A stretch of DNA of 64,000 nt from Novosphingobium sp. (GCF_039595395.1 NZ_JBCNLP010000001.1:4030001-4094000); one strand, 5' to 3'. Positions 33,478 through 45,218 are shown, numbered from the stretch's first letter. The notes: generated from the sequence alone by a model not told the origin. Made by a program: numbers and translations.

Positions 33478-34920
33478 ATGAGCTTTACCGCAGACCGCCT
33501 GCTGCTGTTCGGCGCCACCGGCGACCTGTCGCAGCGGATGCTGCTGCCCTCGCTCTGCGCGCTGCACGCCGACCGTCTGGTCTCCGACAAGCTGCAGATC
33601 GTCTGCACCGCGCGCTCCGAGATGGACGACACGTCCTTCCGTGACTTTGCCGCGCAGGCGCTGGACAAATTCCTGCCCGAGCATCGCAAGGGCGCCATCC
33701 CCAGCTTCCTCGAACGGCTCTATTACCAGCCGCTCGACGCGAATGACACCAGCCACTTCCACGCGCTGGCCGAAAAGGTCGGCACGGTGGAGAACGGTCT
33801 GGCGATCTTCCTCTCGACCGCGCCCAGCCTGTTCGAGCCGACCATCGCGGGCCTCGTCGCCAGCGGTCTGGCCAACGAACGCAGCCGCATCGGTCTGGAA
33901 AAGCCGCTGGGGATCGACCTGCCCTCCTCCAAGGTGGTGAACGATGCCGTCGCCGGCGCCTTCACCGAGGATCGCATCTTCCGCATCGACCACTACCTGG
34001 GCAAGGAAACCGTGCAGAACCTGATGGCCCTGCGCTTCGCCAACATCCTGTTCGAGCCGCTGTGGAACGCCACCCATATCGACCATGTGCAGATCACCGT
34101 GGCCGAAACCGTGGGCCTGGAAGGCCGCGGCGGCTACTACGACGGCGCGGGCGCGCTGCGCGACATGGTGCAGAACCATCTGCTGCAGCTGCTCTGCCTG
34201 GTGGCCATGGAGCCTCCCGCCCGCTTCGACCCCGTCGATGTGCGCGACGAGAAGGTCAAGGTGCTCAACTCGCTGCGCAAGGTCACGCCGGGCGATATCG
34301 TCACCGGCCAGTATGTGGCGGGCGCCATCGCGGGCGGCAGCGTGCCGGGCTATATCGACGAATTGCAGAAGCCTTCGGAGACGCGGAAACCTTCGTCGCC
34401 CTGCGCCTGGATCATCGACAACTGGCGCTGGACGGGCGTGCCGTTCTACCTGCGCACCGGCAAGCGCATGCCCAAGCGCACCACCGAGATCGTCGTGCAG
34501 TTCCGCCCCGTGCCCCATTCGATGTTCGCCCAGCGCGGCGCGGTGGCCAAGCCCAACCGTCTGGTCATCGGCATCCAGCCCGAAGAGAACATCACGCTGG
34601 ATCTGATGACCAAGGTGCCCGGCCTCGATCGCGGCGGCATCCGCCTGCGCGAGGTGCCTCTGGACATCCGCATGCCCGATGCTTTCGCCGGCCCCACCAA
34701 GCGCATCGCTTACGAGCGCCTGCTGCTCGACCTGATCGAGGGCGACCAGACGCTCTTCGTGCGCCGCGACGAGGTGGAAGCCCAGTGGACCTGGGTGGAC
34801 AACATCCGCGCCTGCTGGACCGACAATGAGATCACCCCGCAGCCCTATCCGGCGGGCAGTTGGGGCCCCACCTCCGCCATCGCGCTCGCCGCGAAGGACA
34901 GCGTTACGTGGCATGAGTAA
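33478..34920 (+). CDS. zwf: Glucose-6-phosphate dehydrogenase, with a compensated frameshift patch
   Basis: 480 aa. It oxidises glucose-6-phosphate with NAD(P)+, the entry to the Entner-Doudoroff route. Motifs: nucleotide-binding LFGATGDLSQRM, EKPLGIDL, active-site RIDHYLGKETVQN, NHLLQLLCL and PFYLRTGKRM. In bases 34384-34413 the near-universal ETFVALRLD reads RKPSSPCAW because an extra CG at 34384-34385 is compensated by an extra C at 34413. A functional enzyme would hardly tolerate this, so a consensus error is likely. First gene of zwf-edd-glk-eda; the 209-bp region upstream probably holds the operon promoter. Confidence 0.93.
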   Translation: MSFTADRLLLFGATGDLSQRMLLPSLCALHADRLVSDKLQIVCTARSEMDDTSFRDFAAQALDKFLPEHRKGAIPSFLERLYYQPLDANDTSHFHALAEKVGTVENGLAIFLSTAPSLFEPTIAGLVASGLANERSRIGLEKPLGIDLPSSKVVNDAVAGAFTEDRIFRIDHYLGKETVQNLMALRFANILFEPLWNATHIDHVQITVAETVGLEGRGGYYDGAGALRDMVQNHLLQLLCLVAMEPPARFDPVDVRDEKVKVLNSLRKVTPGDIVTGQYVAGAIAGGSVPGYIDELQKPSETRKPSSPCAWIIDNWRWTGVPFYLRTGKRMPKRTTEIVVQFRPVPHSMFAQRGAVAKPNRLVIGIQPEENITLDLMTKVPGLDRGGIRLREVPLDIRMPDAFAGPTKRIAYERLLLDLIEGDQTLFVRRDEVEAQWTWVDNIRACWTDNEITPQPYPAGSWGPTSAIALAAKDSVTWHE

Positions 34921-35042
34921 GGGTATGGGCAAGCCATAAGGCTTGCCCACCCTCGCCAGGAACAATCCGGGCCCCGGCCCGCTCCATATCCACAAGCGCG
35001 GGTTCGCCAGAGCCCCGCTTTCTTGTGCAGAGTAGACCCACC

Positions 35043-36870
<1,828 letters not shown>

Positions 36871-37002
36871 CGCCAGGCGGCTGTCACACAGCCTTCACGG
36901 GAAACCGCTTGATGCTGCGATGCGACAGGAAAATATCCCCGTCGCATCGCAGTTGCAAAAAATCGGTTCCCACTTCGAGATGATGCTTTAGACGAGGCCC
37001 CC

Positions 37003-37986
37003 ATGGACATTGTTTCGGTCGATATCGGCGGCACCCACGCACGCTTCACGATTGCCAATCTGGGCGATGACGGCAAGGTGACGCTGGGCAAGGTGGAAAC
37101 GCTCCACACCAAGGACCATGCCAGCTTCGAATCGGCATGGGCTCATTTTGCCGAAATCAACGGGGGCGCCCTGCCCCGCGCGGCGGCTCTGGCGATTGCC
37201 GGGCCGATCAACAGCGATTCGATCAAATTCACCAACAACCCCTGGGTGATCTATCCCGGCCAGTTGCATGACCGGCTGGGCGTCGATGCCGTCACGCTGG
37301 TCAATGATTTCGGCGCGGTGGCCCATGCGGTGGCCCATGCGGGTCCTGAATATTTCACGCATCTGTCGGGCCCCGACGTGCCGCTGCCCGAGAAGGGCAC
37401 GATCAGCATCCCCGGCCCCGGCACCGGCCTTGGCGTGGCGCAACTGTGGCGCGACGGCCCCGGCAGCTATCACGTGCAGGCCACCGAAGGCGGCCATATC
37501 GACTTCGCCCCGCTCGACGCCATCGACGATGCGCTGCTGGCCCGTCTGCGCCAGCGCCACCGCCGCGTCAGCGTGGAGCGTGTCGTCTCGGGCCCGGCCA
37601 TCGTCGACATCTATGAGACGCTGGCGGTGCTCGAAGGCAAACCGATCACGCCGCTGGACGACCGCACGATCTGGACCCTGGGCACCGACCCCGAAAAGCG
37701 CCGCGAGAACGTGCTCTGCGCCACCGCCGTCGACCGCTTCTGCCTCTCGCTGGGCAGCGCGGCGGGCGATTATGCGCTGGTGCATGGCGCGGTGGCCGTG
37801 GTGATCGCGGGCGGGCTTGGCCTGCGCATCTGCGACACGCTGGTGGCCAGCGGCTTCGGCGACCGTTTCCGCGCCAAGGGGCGCTTTGAAAATCTGATGG
37901 CGGGCCTGCCGGTCAAGCTCATCACCCATCCGCAGCCGGGCCTGCTGGGCGCGGCCGCAGCCTTCCAGAAGGAACATGTCCGATGA
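37003..37986 (+). CDS. glk: Glucokinase
   Basis: 327 aa ROK-independent (Glk-type) glucokinase that phosphorylates glucose with ATP. Phosphate-1 motif VDIGGTHARF, NDFGAVAHAV with the catalytic Asp, GPGTGLGVAQL, EGGHIDFAP and the C-terminal IAGGLGLRI. It overlaps eda by 4 bp (ATGA) and follows edd by 132 bp, forming the glucose-catabolic operon. No lesion seen. Confidence 0.95.
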   Translation: MDIVSVDIGGTHARFTIANLGDDGKVTLGKVETLHTKDHASFESAWAHFAEINGGALPRAAALAIAGPINSDSIKFTNNPWVIYPGQLHDRLGVDAVTLVNDFGAVAHAVAHAGPEYFTHLSGPDVPLPEKGTISIPGPGTGLGVAQLWRDGPGSYHVQATEGGHIDFAPLDAIDDALLARLRQRHRRVSVERVVSGPAIVDIYETLAVLEGKPITPLDDRTIWTLGTDPEKRRENVLCATAVDRFCLSLGSAAGDYALVHGAVAVVIAGGLGLRICDTLVASGFGDRFRAKGRFENLMAGLPVKLITHPQPGLLGAAAAFQKEHVR

Positions 37987-38615
37987 CCATCGCGATCGAA
38001 ACCATCATGCGTACCGCCCCGGTGATTCCGGTGCTGGTCATTGAAGACATCGCCCATGCCCTGCCGGTCGCCGAAGCGCTGGTCGAAGGCGGCCTGAAAG
38101 TTCTGGAGGTGACGCTGCGCACCCCCTGCGCTCTGGACGCCATCAAGGTGATGAAGCAGGTCCCCGGCGCCATCGTCGGCGCGGGCACGGTGCTCAATCC
38201 GCGCGATCTGCAGGCCTCGATCGACGCCGGCAGCGAATTCATCGTCTCGCCGGGCCTGACCCCCGCGCTGGGCGAAGCCGCCGTCAAGGCCGATATCCCC
38301 TTCCTGCCCGGCACCGCCAACGCTGCCGACATCATGCTGGGCATGGATCTGGGCCTGTCGCGCTTCAAGTTCTTCCCGGCCGAAGCCAATGGCGGCATTC
38401 CCGCCCTCAAGGCCATTGCCGCGCCTTTCGGCAGCGCGCGCTTCTGCCCCACCGGCGGCATCACCCTGGCCACCGCGCCCAACTATCTGGCGCTTGAGGC
38501 CGTGCTGTGCGTCGGCGGTAGCTGGATGCTGCCCAAGAGCGTGTTCGACGGCACCAAGGTCGATACGGCCGCGATTGTTGCCGGCGCCCGCGCCGCTGCG
38601 GCTCTCAAAGCCTAA
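37983..38615 (+). CDS. eda: KDPG aldolase
   Basis: 210 aa class I aldolase cleaving 2-keto-3-deoxy-6-phosphogluconate into pyruvate and glyceraldehyde-3-phosphate. Catalytic Glu in LEVTLRT, Schiff-base Lys in SRFKFFPAEANGG, phosphate-binding CPTGGI and GGSWM. Start overlaps glk. Last gene of the operon. Confidence 0.95.
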   Translation: MTIAIETIMRTAPVIPVLVIEDIAHALPVAEALVEGGLKVLEVTLRTPCALDAIKVMKQVPGAIVGAGTVLNPRDLQASIDAGSEFIVSPGLTPALGEAAVKADIPFLPGTANAADIMLGMDLGLSRFKFFPAEANGGIPALKAIAAPFGSARFCPTGGITLATAPNYLALEAVLCVGGSWMLPKSVFDGTKVDTAAIVAGARAAAALKA

Positions 38616-38662
38616 GCCTCACAGGGCCTGACCCCCATCCTTTCCGTCACCACCATAGCCAG

Positions 38663-38687
38663 GGGCCTGCCGCCACGGCGGGCCCTT
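38663..38687 (+). terminator. Terminator-like hairpin after eda
   Basis: 10-bp stem GGGCCTGCCG / CGGCGGGCCC with loop CCA, 48 bp after eda, followed by TTCATTC. Weak T tract. Confidence 0.6.
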
Positions 38688-38894
38688 CATTCAGGGGTTG
38701 CGGGCGATCTCGCCCCGGATCGCGCGACAACACCTTCCAGCGCCTTTGCGAAGCGCGCATCTTTCACCCTCCCCAGCGGGGCGGGCTTGAGCTAGGCTGA
38801 CCAGTGACAGAGCCCCCCACGGGCCGACACAACAGGGACAGGGCCGGCCGGAAGAGGCGCTTCGCAAACCCGCCAGTTCGGGAGAGTCTTTACG

Positions 38895-41675
38895 ATGAGC
38901 GAATTTGCCGCCCTTGATCGCCGCTTGCAGGAACTGCACGAGCGTACCGCCGAAACCCCGCTGTTCAACCCCGTCTTCCAGCTTGGCCTGGAACTCTCGC
39001 GCAAGATGGAAAGCGGCGAGCTGACCCTCGACCGCATCGAAACCATGGTCGCCGAGCTGGAATGCGAGGGCCTGCGTGTCCGCGCCCGCCGCCTGAACCG
39101 CCTGGTCTCCCCGGTCGAGCGCGACACCAATCTGACCCGCATCGGCGCCATGGCCGAAGCTGGCGATTTCGCCGGTTTCGCCGCGCGCTGGAATCGCCCG
39201 GTCGCCCATATCGTCTTCACCGCTCACCCCACCTTCCTGCTGGCCCGCGCTCAGGCGCAGGCGGTGGCGCAGGCGGCCAGCCAGGGCGATCTCGACAGCG
39301 AGACGGTCTGCGCCGCGCCTGCCGCGCGCGACACGATCACGCTCGATTCCGAACATGCCGATGCCATGGCCGCCATCGCCCGCGCGCAAAAGGCCCGCGA
39401 TGCGATCAACGCCACGCTGCTCTCCAACGCGCGCGGCCGCTGGCCCGACCAGTGGCGCAAGCTGAGCCCCACGCCGGTGCGCTTCGCCAGCTGGGTCGGC
39501 TATGACATGGATGGCCGCACCGACATCGGCTGGCAGACCTGCATCCGCTACCGGCTGGAGGAAAAGGCCGAGCGCCTCGCTTCCTACGCCGCCCTGCTGG
39601 AAGAGATCGCGCCCGAGATCGCCGAAAAGCTGGCCGCCGCCGGGGCGCATAGCCAGGCCATGGCCGCGCTCTTTGCCGGTGACATGACCAATCCCGCGGC
39701 CGTCAACGATGCCGCCAACCAGCTCACCGCCGACGGCCCCGAAAAGCTGGTCACGCTGGCCCCGACCATCGCCGCGCTGGAAAAGCTGGCCGCCGCCAGC
39801 GATGACGACACCGCGCAGGCCCTGCTGGTTGCCGCCGCCGCAATGCGCGCCGATGGTCTGGGCATGTCGTGGATTCACTTCCGCGTGAACAGCTCGCAGC
39901 TTCAGAACGCGATCCGCCGCCGCATCGATCCCGATGGCACGCTGGATCTGGCCAGCCAGGCCGCGCTGCGCAAGATGCGCGAGCTGCTGGCCGAGGTGAA
40001 GCCGCTGCGCAGCAATTTCGCCGCGCTGGCGATCGAGAATTCCACCGCCGTCCGCCTGTTCCTGACCATGGCGCAGATCCTTCAGCACATCGATTCGGAA
40101 ACCCCGATCCGCATGCTGGTGGCCGAATGCGAACAGCCCACCACCGTGCTGGCCGCGCTCTATTTCGCCAAGCTGTTCGGGGTGGAAGACAAGGTTGACG
40201 TCTCGCCCCTGTTCGAGACCGAAACCGCGCTGGAACATGGCGGCCGCTTCATCGACGACCTGCTGGCCGAGCCTGCCTATCGCGCCTATGCCCGCCTGCG
40301 CGGCCGTCTGGCCATCCAGACCGGCTTTTCCGACGCGGGCCGCTTCGTGGGCCAGATCCCCGCCAGCCTCGCCATCGAGCGCCTGCAGGGCCGCCTGTCC
40401 GAAGCCATGACCGCCAATGAGCTGAGCGATGTCTCGGCGCTGATCTTCAACACCCATGGCGAGAGCATGGGGCGCGGCGCCCACCCCGCCAGCATGGCCG
40501 ACCGCCTCGCATGGCCGCTGTCGCCCTGGGCGCGCCGCCGCTTCGTGCGCGCGGGCATCCGCCTTGAGCCCGAGGTCAGCTTCCAGGGCGGCGACGGCTA
40601 TCTGTTCTTCGGCACCGACGATCTGGCGCTGGCCACCCTCACCCGCTTTATCGAACTCGCCCCCGCCGAGGCCGATCCCTACGCGCCGACCGATCCCTTC
40701 TATCGCCGCACCGATCTGTCGCTCGACTTCTATCGCGCGATCCGCCGCGTGCAGCAGCAGCATCTGACCTCCAGCACCTATGCCCGCGCGGTGACGGCTT
40801 TCGGTCTGGGCCTGCTCAACGACACCGGCAGCCGCAAGAGCCGCCGCCAGAGCGACGTCTCGGCCGACCGCAGCATGAGCCTGCGCCAGATCCGCGCCAT
40901 CCCGCACAATGCCATCCTGCAGCAGCTCGGCTATCCGGTGAACATCATCGCCGGTTTCGGGACGGCGGCTGAGGGCAATTACGAGGCCATGGCCGATCTG
41001 CTGGCCTCCAGCGACCGTGGCCGCCAGATGGTGCGCCTCGTCCGCTCGGCCAATGCGGTGGCCAGCATCAAGACTGCCACCGCCTTTGGCGAGCTGTTCA
41101 ACTCCGCCTATTGGGCCAGCCGCCCCTATCGCGGGGACGAGAACCATATCGCCCAGGGCTGCCTCGCGCTGGCCGAATATCTCACCTCCGACGACCGCAC
41201 CGGCGTGTTCCGCCGTCTGGCCACCCGCCTGCGCGTCGATTCGCTGAAACTGCACCGCCTGCTCAGCCTGATCCCCGAGGAGCCGGGCGGCCTCTCGCCT
41301 CAGGACCGCGAGCATACGCGCCGCTCGATCGGCGTGCTTCAGGCGCTGCGCCTCGCGCTGTTCCAGCATATGTTCCTGAAAGTGGTGATGGTCCCCGCCT
41401 TCAGCCGCGCCAATGACATCACGCCCCATGACGTGATCGAGATGGTCTTCACCCTGCGCGTGGATGAGGCGCTGGCGCAGTTGAAGCGCGCCTTCCCCAC
41501 CAGCTTCCCCAGCCTGTCGGACTTCAAGGTCGACGAACCCGCCGACTATCCCGACGATGCGGCGCATGGCTATACAGCGATCCACCGCGATTATATCGAT
41601 CCGCTGGAACGGTCGCACCAGCTGACCCTGCGGATCGGCACCGCCATCGCCAATGAGTTCGGGGCGCACGGGTGA
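38895..41675 (+). CDS. ppc: Phosphoenolpyruvate carboxylase
   Basis: 926 aa. It makes oxaloacetate from PEP and bicarbonate, replenishing the TCA cycle. Family motifs include FTAHPTFLLARAQAQ near residue 117 (active-site His), GYDMDGRTDIGW and the C-terminal LTLRIGTAIANEFG. Divergence from the E. coli type is marked, as is usual for sphingomonads. Single gene, no lesion seen; repeat A follows 29 bp after its stop. Confidence 0.92.
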   Translation: MSEFAALDRRLQELHERTAETPLFNPVFQLGLELSRKMESGELTLDRIETMVAELECEGLRVRARRLNRLVSPVERDTNLTRIGAMAEAGDFAGFAARWNRPVAHIVFTAHPTFLLARAQAQAVAQAASQGDLDSETVCAAPAARDTITLDSEHADAMAAIARAQKARDAINATLLSNARGRWPDQWRKLSPTPVRFASWVGYDMDGRTDIGWQTCIRYRLEEKAERLASYAALLEEIAPEIAEKLAAAGAHSQAMAALFAGDMTNPAAVNDAANQLTADGPEKLVTLAPTIAALEKLAAASDDDTAQALLVAAAAMRADGLGMSWIHFRVNSSQLQNAIRRRIDPDGTLDLASQAALRKMRELLAEVKPLRSNFAALAIENSTAVRLFLTMAQILQHIDSETPIRMLVAECEQPTTVLAALYFAKLFGVEDKVDVSPLFETETALEHGGRFIDDLLAEPAYRAYARLRGRLAIQTGFSDAGRFVGQIPASLAIERLQGRLSEAMTANELSDVSALIFNTHGESMGRGAHPASMADRLAWPLSPWARRRFVRAGIRLEPEVSFQGGDGYLFFGTDDLALATLTRFIELAPAEADPYAPTDPFYRRTDLSLDFYRAIRRVQQQHLTSSTYARAVTAFGLGLLNDTGSRKSRRQSDVSADRSMSLRQIRAIPHNAILQQLGYPVNIIAGFGTAAEGNYEAMADLLASSDRGRQMVRLVRSANAVASIKTATAFGELFNSAYWASRPYRGDENHIAQGCLALAEYLTSDDRTGVFRRLATRLRVDSLKLHRLLSLIPEEPGGLSPQDREHTRRSIGVLQALRLALFQHMFLKVVMVPAFSRANDITPHDVIEMVFTLRVDEALAQLKRAFPTSFPSLSDFKVDEPADYPDDAAHGYTAIHRDYIDPLERSHQLTLRIGTAIANEFGAHG

Positions 41676-41704
41676 TGAGGGTTTGAAGAAGTAAAAAGGT
41701 GAAT

Positions 41705-41927
41705 GCGAGGGTGTTACACCCTCGCGCTCCCATTAATGTCTGCGTGAGTGCTTCGGGTTCGGCCTTGCGCTAAGTTTGCCGCGCCGCAGGCTTTAAACGA
41801 TAAAAAGGCGCCGGGGCTTCCTGCCTGCGGCGCCTTTTTTTGCCTGCGGGAAGTTCGCGCAACATCAGGATGCCACCAATCTTTCGTCGGAAGACGTTCT
41901 GGGAGCGCGAGGGGGTAACCCCCTCGC
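41705..41927. repeat. Hairpin-bounded interspersed repeat, family 1, copy A
   Basis: About 223 bp. Left boundary hairpin GCGAGGGTG TTA CACCCTCGC, right boundary hairpin GCGAGGGGG TAA-type, both flanked by GGGAGC/GCTCCC. Inside are GCCGCGCCGCAGGCTTTAAA and a GGCGCC...GGCGCC terminator-like stem followed by seven T. It fills most of the ppc to L,D-transpeptidase gap, which has no gene. Confidence 0.9.
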
Positions 41928-42059
41928 ATCTTCCTTCCCCTTCCAAAAACGTAAACCTTTCCCCCGCGCCTGTCCCCGGCTGGAACAGCGCCGCCAAGGC
42001 TCTGGCGTTTTTGCAGGCTTTAAGGCAGCGTTGATGGGTCGCATGCTTTAAAGGCCCGC

Positions 42060-42845
42060 ATGAACGCCATGGTCAACACCGCCGCCCTTCTCCAGCCCCG
42101 GCACCTGCCGAAGATCGCCGCCGTGGCGGCGGGGGCCGCGCTGCTGGCTGGCATCGGGCTGGTCAAGGCGGACCAATATCTCGGCACGGCGCATCTCTCG
42201 CCGCAGGGCATCGCCGCCGCGCATCAGCCCAAGCCGATCACCGCGAAGGAACTGGCCGCTGCCGCGCCTTCGGGAGAAGCCCTGCCGCCCGGCACGCCCA
42301 GGACCGAGCCCTCCGCCGGCGCCAGCTTCGCGCCTGCCTTCGAGGCGGAAGGCACAGCCAAGGCTCCGTCCCCCGCCCCGGCACAGGCCGATGCGGCGAC
42401 CGAGACGCTGGTCATCCATCGCACCCTGCCCATCACCGAGCCGATCAAATACGGCCAGTGGTTCTGGAACGAACAGGGCGCCCCCGCCGGGCCGATCGTC
42501 ATCACCGTCGACCTCGACGCGCGGGTGCTCTCGGTGTTCCGGGCCGGCTACGAGATCGGCACCACCGCCGTGCTGCTGGGCACGCAGGAAAAGCCGACGC
42601 CGCTGGGGGTCTTCCCGATCACCCAGAAAGACGCGCACCATATGTCCAACCTCTATGACGCGCCGATGCCCTATATGATGCGGTTGACCAACGATGGTGT
42701 CTCGATCCACGCCACTCATGTGCAGAATGGATACGCCAGCCATGGTTGCGTTGGCGTGCCTCTGGACTTCGCGCAGAAGGTGTTCGGGGTGACGAAGCTG
42801 GGGGACAAGGTGTTTATCACCCGCAGCGGGAAGACGAAGGTTTAA
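42060..42845 (+). CDS. L,D-transpeptidase (YkuD domain)
   Basis: 261 aa. N-terminal membrane anchor/signal (about 17-36, LPKIAAVAAGAALLAGIGLV), Ala/Pro-rich linker, then a YkuD domain (~145-255) with VITVDLDARVLSVFRAGYEI and active-site HATHVQNGYASHGCVGVP (catalytic Cys, His). It cross-links peptidoglycan or attaches proteins in the periplasm. ATG 42060 is supported by the anchor. Flanked on both sides by family-1 repeats. Confidence 0.92.
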   Translation: MNAMVNTAALLQPRHLPKIAAVAAGAALLAGIGLVKADQYLGTAHLSPQGIAAAHQPKPITAKELAAAAPSGEALPPGTPRTEPSAGASFAPAFEAEGTAKAPSPAPAQADAATETLVIHRTLPITEPIKYGQWFWNEQGAPAGPIVITVDLDARVLSVFRAGYEIGTTAVLLGTQEKPTPLGVFPITQKDAHHMSNLYDAPMPYMMRLTNDGVSIHATHVQNGYASHGCVGVPLDFAQKVFGVTKLGDKVFITRSGKTKV

Positions 42846-42857
42846 GCAAGGATAGGG

Positions 42858-43064
42858 GCGAGGGCCATCGCCCTCGCGCTCCCTTTAATGTCTGCGTAGC
42901 GCACTGGGTTCGGCCTTGGGCAAAGTTTGCCGCGCCGCAGGCTTTAGAAACAACTACCTGCGGCGCCTTAGGTGGTGCTGGTGGAGAGCCTTGGCGCAAG
43001 GATCGGGCGTCGCTACCCTTTTGTCGGAAGACGTCATGGGAGCGCGAGGGGGTAACCCCCTCGC
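42858..43064. repeat. Hairpin-bounded interspersed repeat, family 1, copy B
   Basis: About 207 bp with boundary hairpins GCGAGGGC CATC GCCCTCGC and GCGAGGGGGTAACCCCCTCG-type. The interior is closely similar to copy A (GTTTGCCGCGCCGCAGGCTTTA) but shorter around the GGCGCC stem. Lies between two convergent genes. Confidence 0.9.
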
Positions 43065-43076
43065 ATCTTCTACTTC

Positions 43077-44042
43077 CTAAACCCTTCTCTTGGGCCCCTT
43101 CATAAAACTCCACCCGGAGGGCAGAGGCCGCACCACCAGATCCCCGATCGAGGCGGGCTGCCGCGCGACCAGAGCATCGAACAGCCGCGCCACGGCCTGC
43201 CCGCGCGCCGCTTGTCCATCCAACTGCTCGACGATCCGCGCCACCACCCGCAAAGCCACCGCACGCGGCGCCTGAGGGCGATAGACCAGCCCCATCGGCT
43301 CCTTCACAACCTGCTCGGCCCATTCGCGCGCTGCGGCCCAGTCCAGAGCGGCGTCCGCATCGGCGAGATGAGCAGCGGCCTGCGACCATGCGGGCACATC
43401 GATCCATGCAGCATCAGCCAAAGCCTGCCTCACCCGCACGCGATCATAGGCCGGGTTGCGGTTGGAGGGATCATCGGCGGCCTCGAAACCCGAAGCGGCG
43501 ATCACTCCCGCCAGTTCCGCGCGGCGCCAGCCCAGCAGGGGGCGCAGCAGCGGCAGGCGGGTCGCGGGGACCAGACCGCGCTCGCGCACCCCGGCCAGCC
43601 CCGAGACGCCGCTGGCGCGATTGAGGCGCATCACCAGAGTCTCGGCCTGATCGTCGGCATGGTGAGCCGTGGCCAGCGCTGAAAGGCCCTCACGCTCCAT
43701 CCAGGCGGCCAGAGCGGCATAGCGGGCGTCGCGCGCCTGAGCCTGCACATTGCCCTCCTCCACGCTGACAGCCAACGTGGCGTGGGGCACATCCAGCAGC
43801 GCGCAGATGCGGGCGACCTCGGCGGCCTCGGCGGCGCTTTCGGGGCGCAACCCGTGGTCCACCGTGGCGGCGGCCACGCGGCCGGGCAGCGCGGCATGGG
43901 CGATCAGCAGCAGGGCCAGACTGTCAGGCCCGCCCGAAACGGCGAGCCCCAGCAGGGGCCCGCCTTTCGTGCTTTCCGGCCAGATCCGCGTCAGCTCCGA
44001 AGCGAAGCGCTCCGCCTGGGCTGCACCTGCCGTCAGTTGCAC
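43077..44042 (-). CDS. tilS: tRNA(Ile)-lysidine synthase
   Basis: 321 aa. It modifies C34 of tRNA-Ile(CAU) to lysidine with ATP. N-type ATP pyrophosphatase P-loop SGGPDS at 36-41, VDHGLRPES, ATAHHADDQAETLVMRL and LLRPLLGWRR are visible. Shorter than E. coli TilS, lacking the C-terminal domain, as in many alphaproteobacteria. Overlaps cpoB by 10 bp, so probably cotranscribed. Confidence 0.95.
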   Translation of the reverse strand: MQLTAGAAQAERFASELTRIWPESTKGGPLLGLAVSGGPDSLALLLIAHAALPGRVAAATVDHGLRPESAAEAAEVARICALLDVPHATLAVSVEEGNVQAQARDARYAALAAWMEREGLSALATAHHADDQAETLVMRLNRASGVSGLAGVRERGLVPATRLPLLRPLLGWRRAELAGVIAASGFEAADDPSNRNPAYDRVRVRQALADAAWIDVPAWSQAAAHLADADAALDWAAAREWAEQVVKEPMGLVYRPQAPRAVALRVVARIVEQLDGQAARGQAVARLFDALVARQPASIGDLVVRPLPSGWSFMKGPKRRV

Positions 44043-45019
44043 GCCGCCCTTTTGCGGATATCGTCATACTGGCTGCGCAGACGCCCGGCGGCCTCGGTCT
44101 TGTAGGTGTCGGAAAACTCGCCCAGCGCGATGCAGGCGCGGCTGCTGTCCTTCAGGTCGACCATCGCCTGCGCAAGGTAGAGCAGGCTGTCGGCGGCGCG
44201 CTCGCCGCGCTTGTTGCCCTGATAGTTCTGGAGGAACCAGTTGGCGGCCTCACGCGGCTGGTTGTCGTCCAGATAGGCGCGGCCCAGCAGGTTCTTGGCG
44301 TAGCTGATGCGCTTGTGGCGCGGATATTTGTCGATGTAGAGCTTCAACTGCTGAGCGGCCTCGGGGTAGAACTTGGCCTCCCACAGCTTGAAGCCATAGG
44401 TGTATTCATCCTCGCCCGGATCGTCGGTCTGCGGCTTGACGATGGCCTTCACCGCCGCGACGCGCGAGGCGGGCGGCTTGGCAGGCGGCGTCGGCGTACT
44501 GGCCACCGGGGCGACCACCGGGGCGGGCTTAGGCTTGGCCACCGGCGGCGGCGTGTAAGCGGGCTGACCGGCGGGCAGCGGCGTGGCGCCCACGTCCGGC
44601 TGCGGGCCGGTGTAGGGGGGCGGGGTGACCACGGTGGAAGAACCCGGCGCCGAGGGGGCCGCGCTTTCCATCTTGCGCAGGCGGTTCGACATTTCCTCGA
44701 CCTGAGCGGTGAGGCGCGCGTTCTGCCCTTCGAGCGCATCCATGCGCGTCAGCAGATCGGTGACCGGCGTGGTGGCGGGCGAACCGGGCTGGGGCGTGGG
44801 CGCGGCGGGCGCCGAGCCGTCGGAGGGGAAGAATTTCGGATCGCCGCCGGGGAAGACCTGGCGCTGAAGGGCGCGCACTTCGGCCTCCAGCTTGCGCAGG
44901 CGGATTTCATCCACCGTGCCTTCCTGAGCATGCACCACCGGCACCGCCACCAGCGATGTGCCGCAAGCCAGCACCGCCAGCGCAACCGCGCGCAGCTTGC
45001 CCCGCCGCATCTGTGTCAT
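44033..45019 (-). CDS. cpoB: Tol-Pal system coordinator, CpoB/YbgF-like
   Basis: 328 aa periplasmic protein. Signal peptide ~1-33 (VPVVHA), a short coiled coil (VDEIRLRKLEAEVRALQRQVF), a second coiled coil (LLTRMDALEGQNARLTAQVE), a Pro/Ala-rich linker and three TPR-like repeats (~225-325, FYPEAAQQLKLYIDKYPRHK). It coordinates outer-membrane constriction with PBP1b. ATG 45019 chosen over the 75-bp longer ORF for the signal peptide. Confidence 0.88.
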   Translation of the reverse strand: MTQMRRGKLRAVALAVLACGTSLVAVPVVHAQEGTVDEIRLRKLEAEVRALQRQVFPGGDPKFFPSDGSAPAAPTPQPGSPATTPVTDLLTRMDALEGQNARLTAQVEEMSNRLRKMESAAPSAPGSSTVVTPPPYTGPQPDVGATPLPAGQPAYTPPPVAKPKPAPVVAPVASTPTPPAKPPASRVAAVKAIVKPQTDDPGEDEYTYGFKLWEAKFYPEAAQQLKLYIDKYPRHKRISYAKNLLGRAYLDDNQPREAANWFLQNYQGNKRGERAADSLLYLAQAMVDLKDSSRACIALGEFSDTYKTEAAGRLRSQYDDIRKRAACN

Positions 45020-45119
45020 CGTCCGTCGCTCCAAACAGGCCCTGTGGCCCTTACGCGCCTGCGACCGGCGACCCCGTCGATCCCAGACTTTCAAAAACTT
45101 GCCTTTGATGCATCAAGGA

Positions 45120-45140
45120 CGCGGCTCTTGTCGAGCCGCG
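45120..45140. terminator. Strong hairpin downstream of the RodZ-like gene
   Basis: Perfect 8-bp stem CGCGGCTC / GAGCCGCG with loop TTGTC, and an outer TGCATCA / TGATGCA pair extending it. No T run on either side, so it may be a processing or attenuating structure. Confidence 0.45.
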
Positions 45141-45218
45141 CCCCTGCATGATGCACCGCTTTGCGCCGGAATGCCCTGCTGCAACTGTGGATAGCGCAGG
45201 GCAGTCACGGCGAAAAGA

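Noticed and set aside
38691..41669. 992-codon open frame on the minus strand opposite ppc
   Set aside because: Antisense shadow of a clear PEP carboxylase in GC-rich DNA; protein is low-complexity without domains.
41714..42034. Small ORFs such as those beginning MRGGYPLALPE inside the intergenic repeats
   Set aside because: They arise from the repeat sequence in several copies and no start signals or domains support them.
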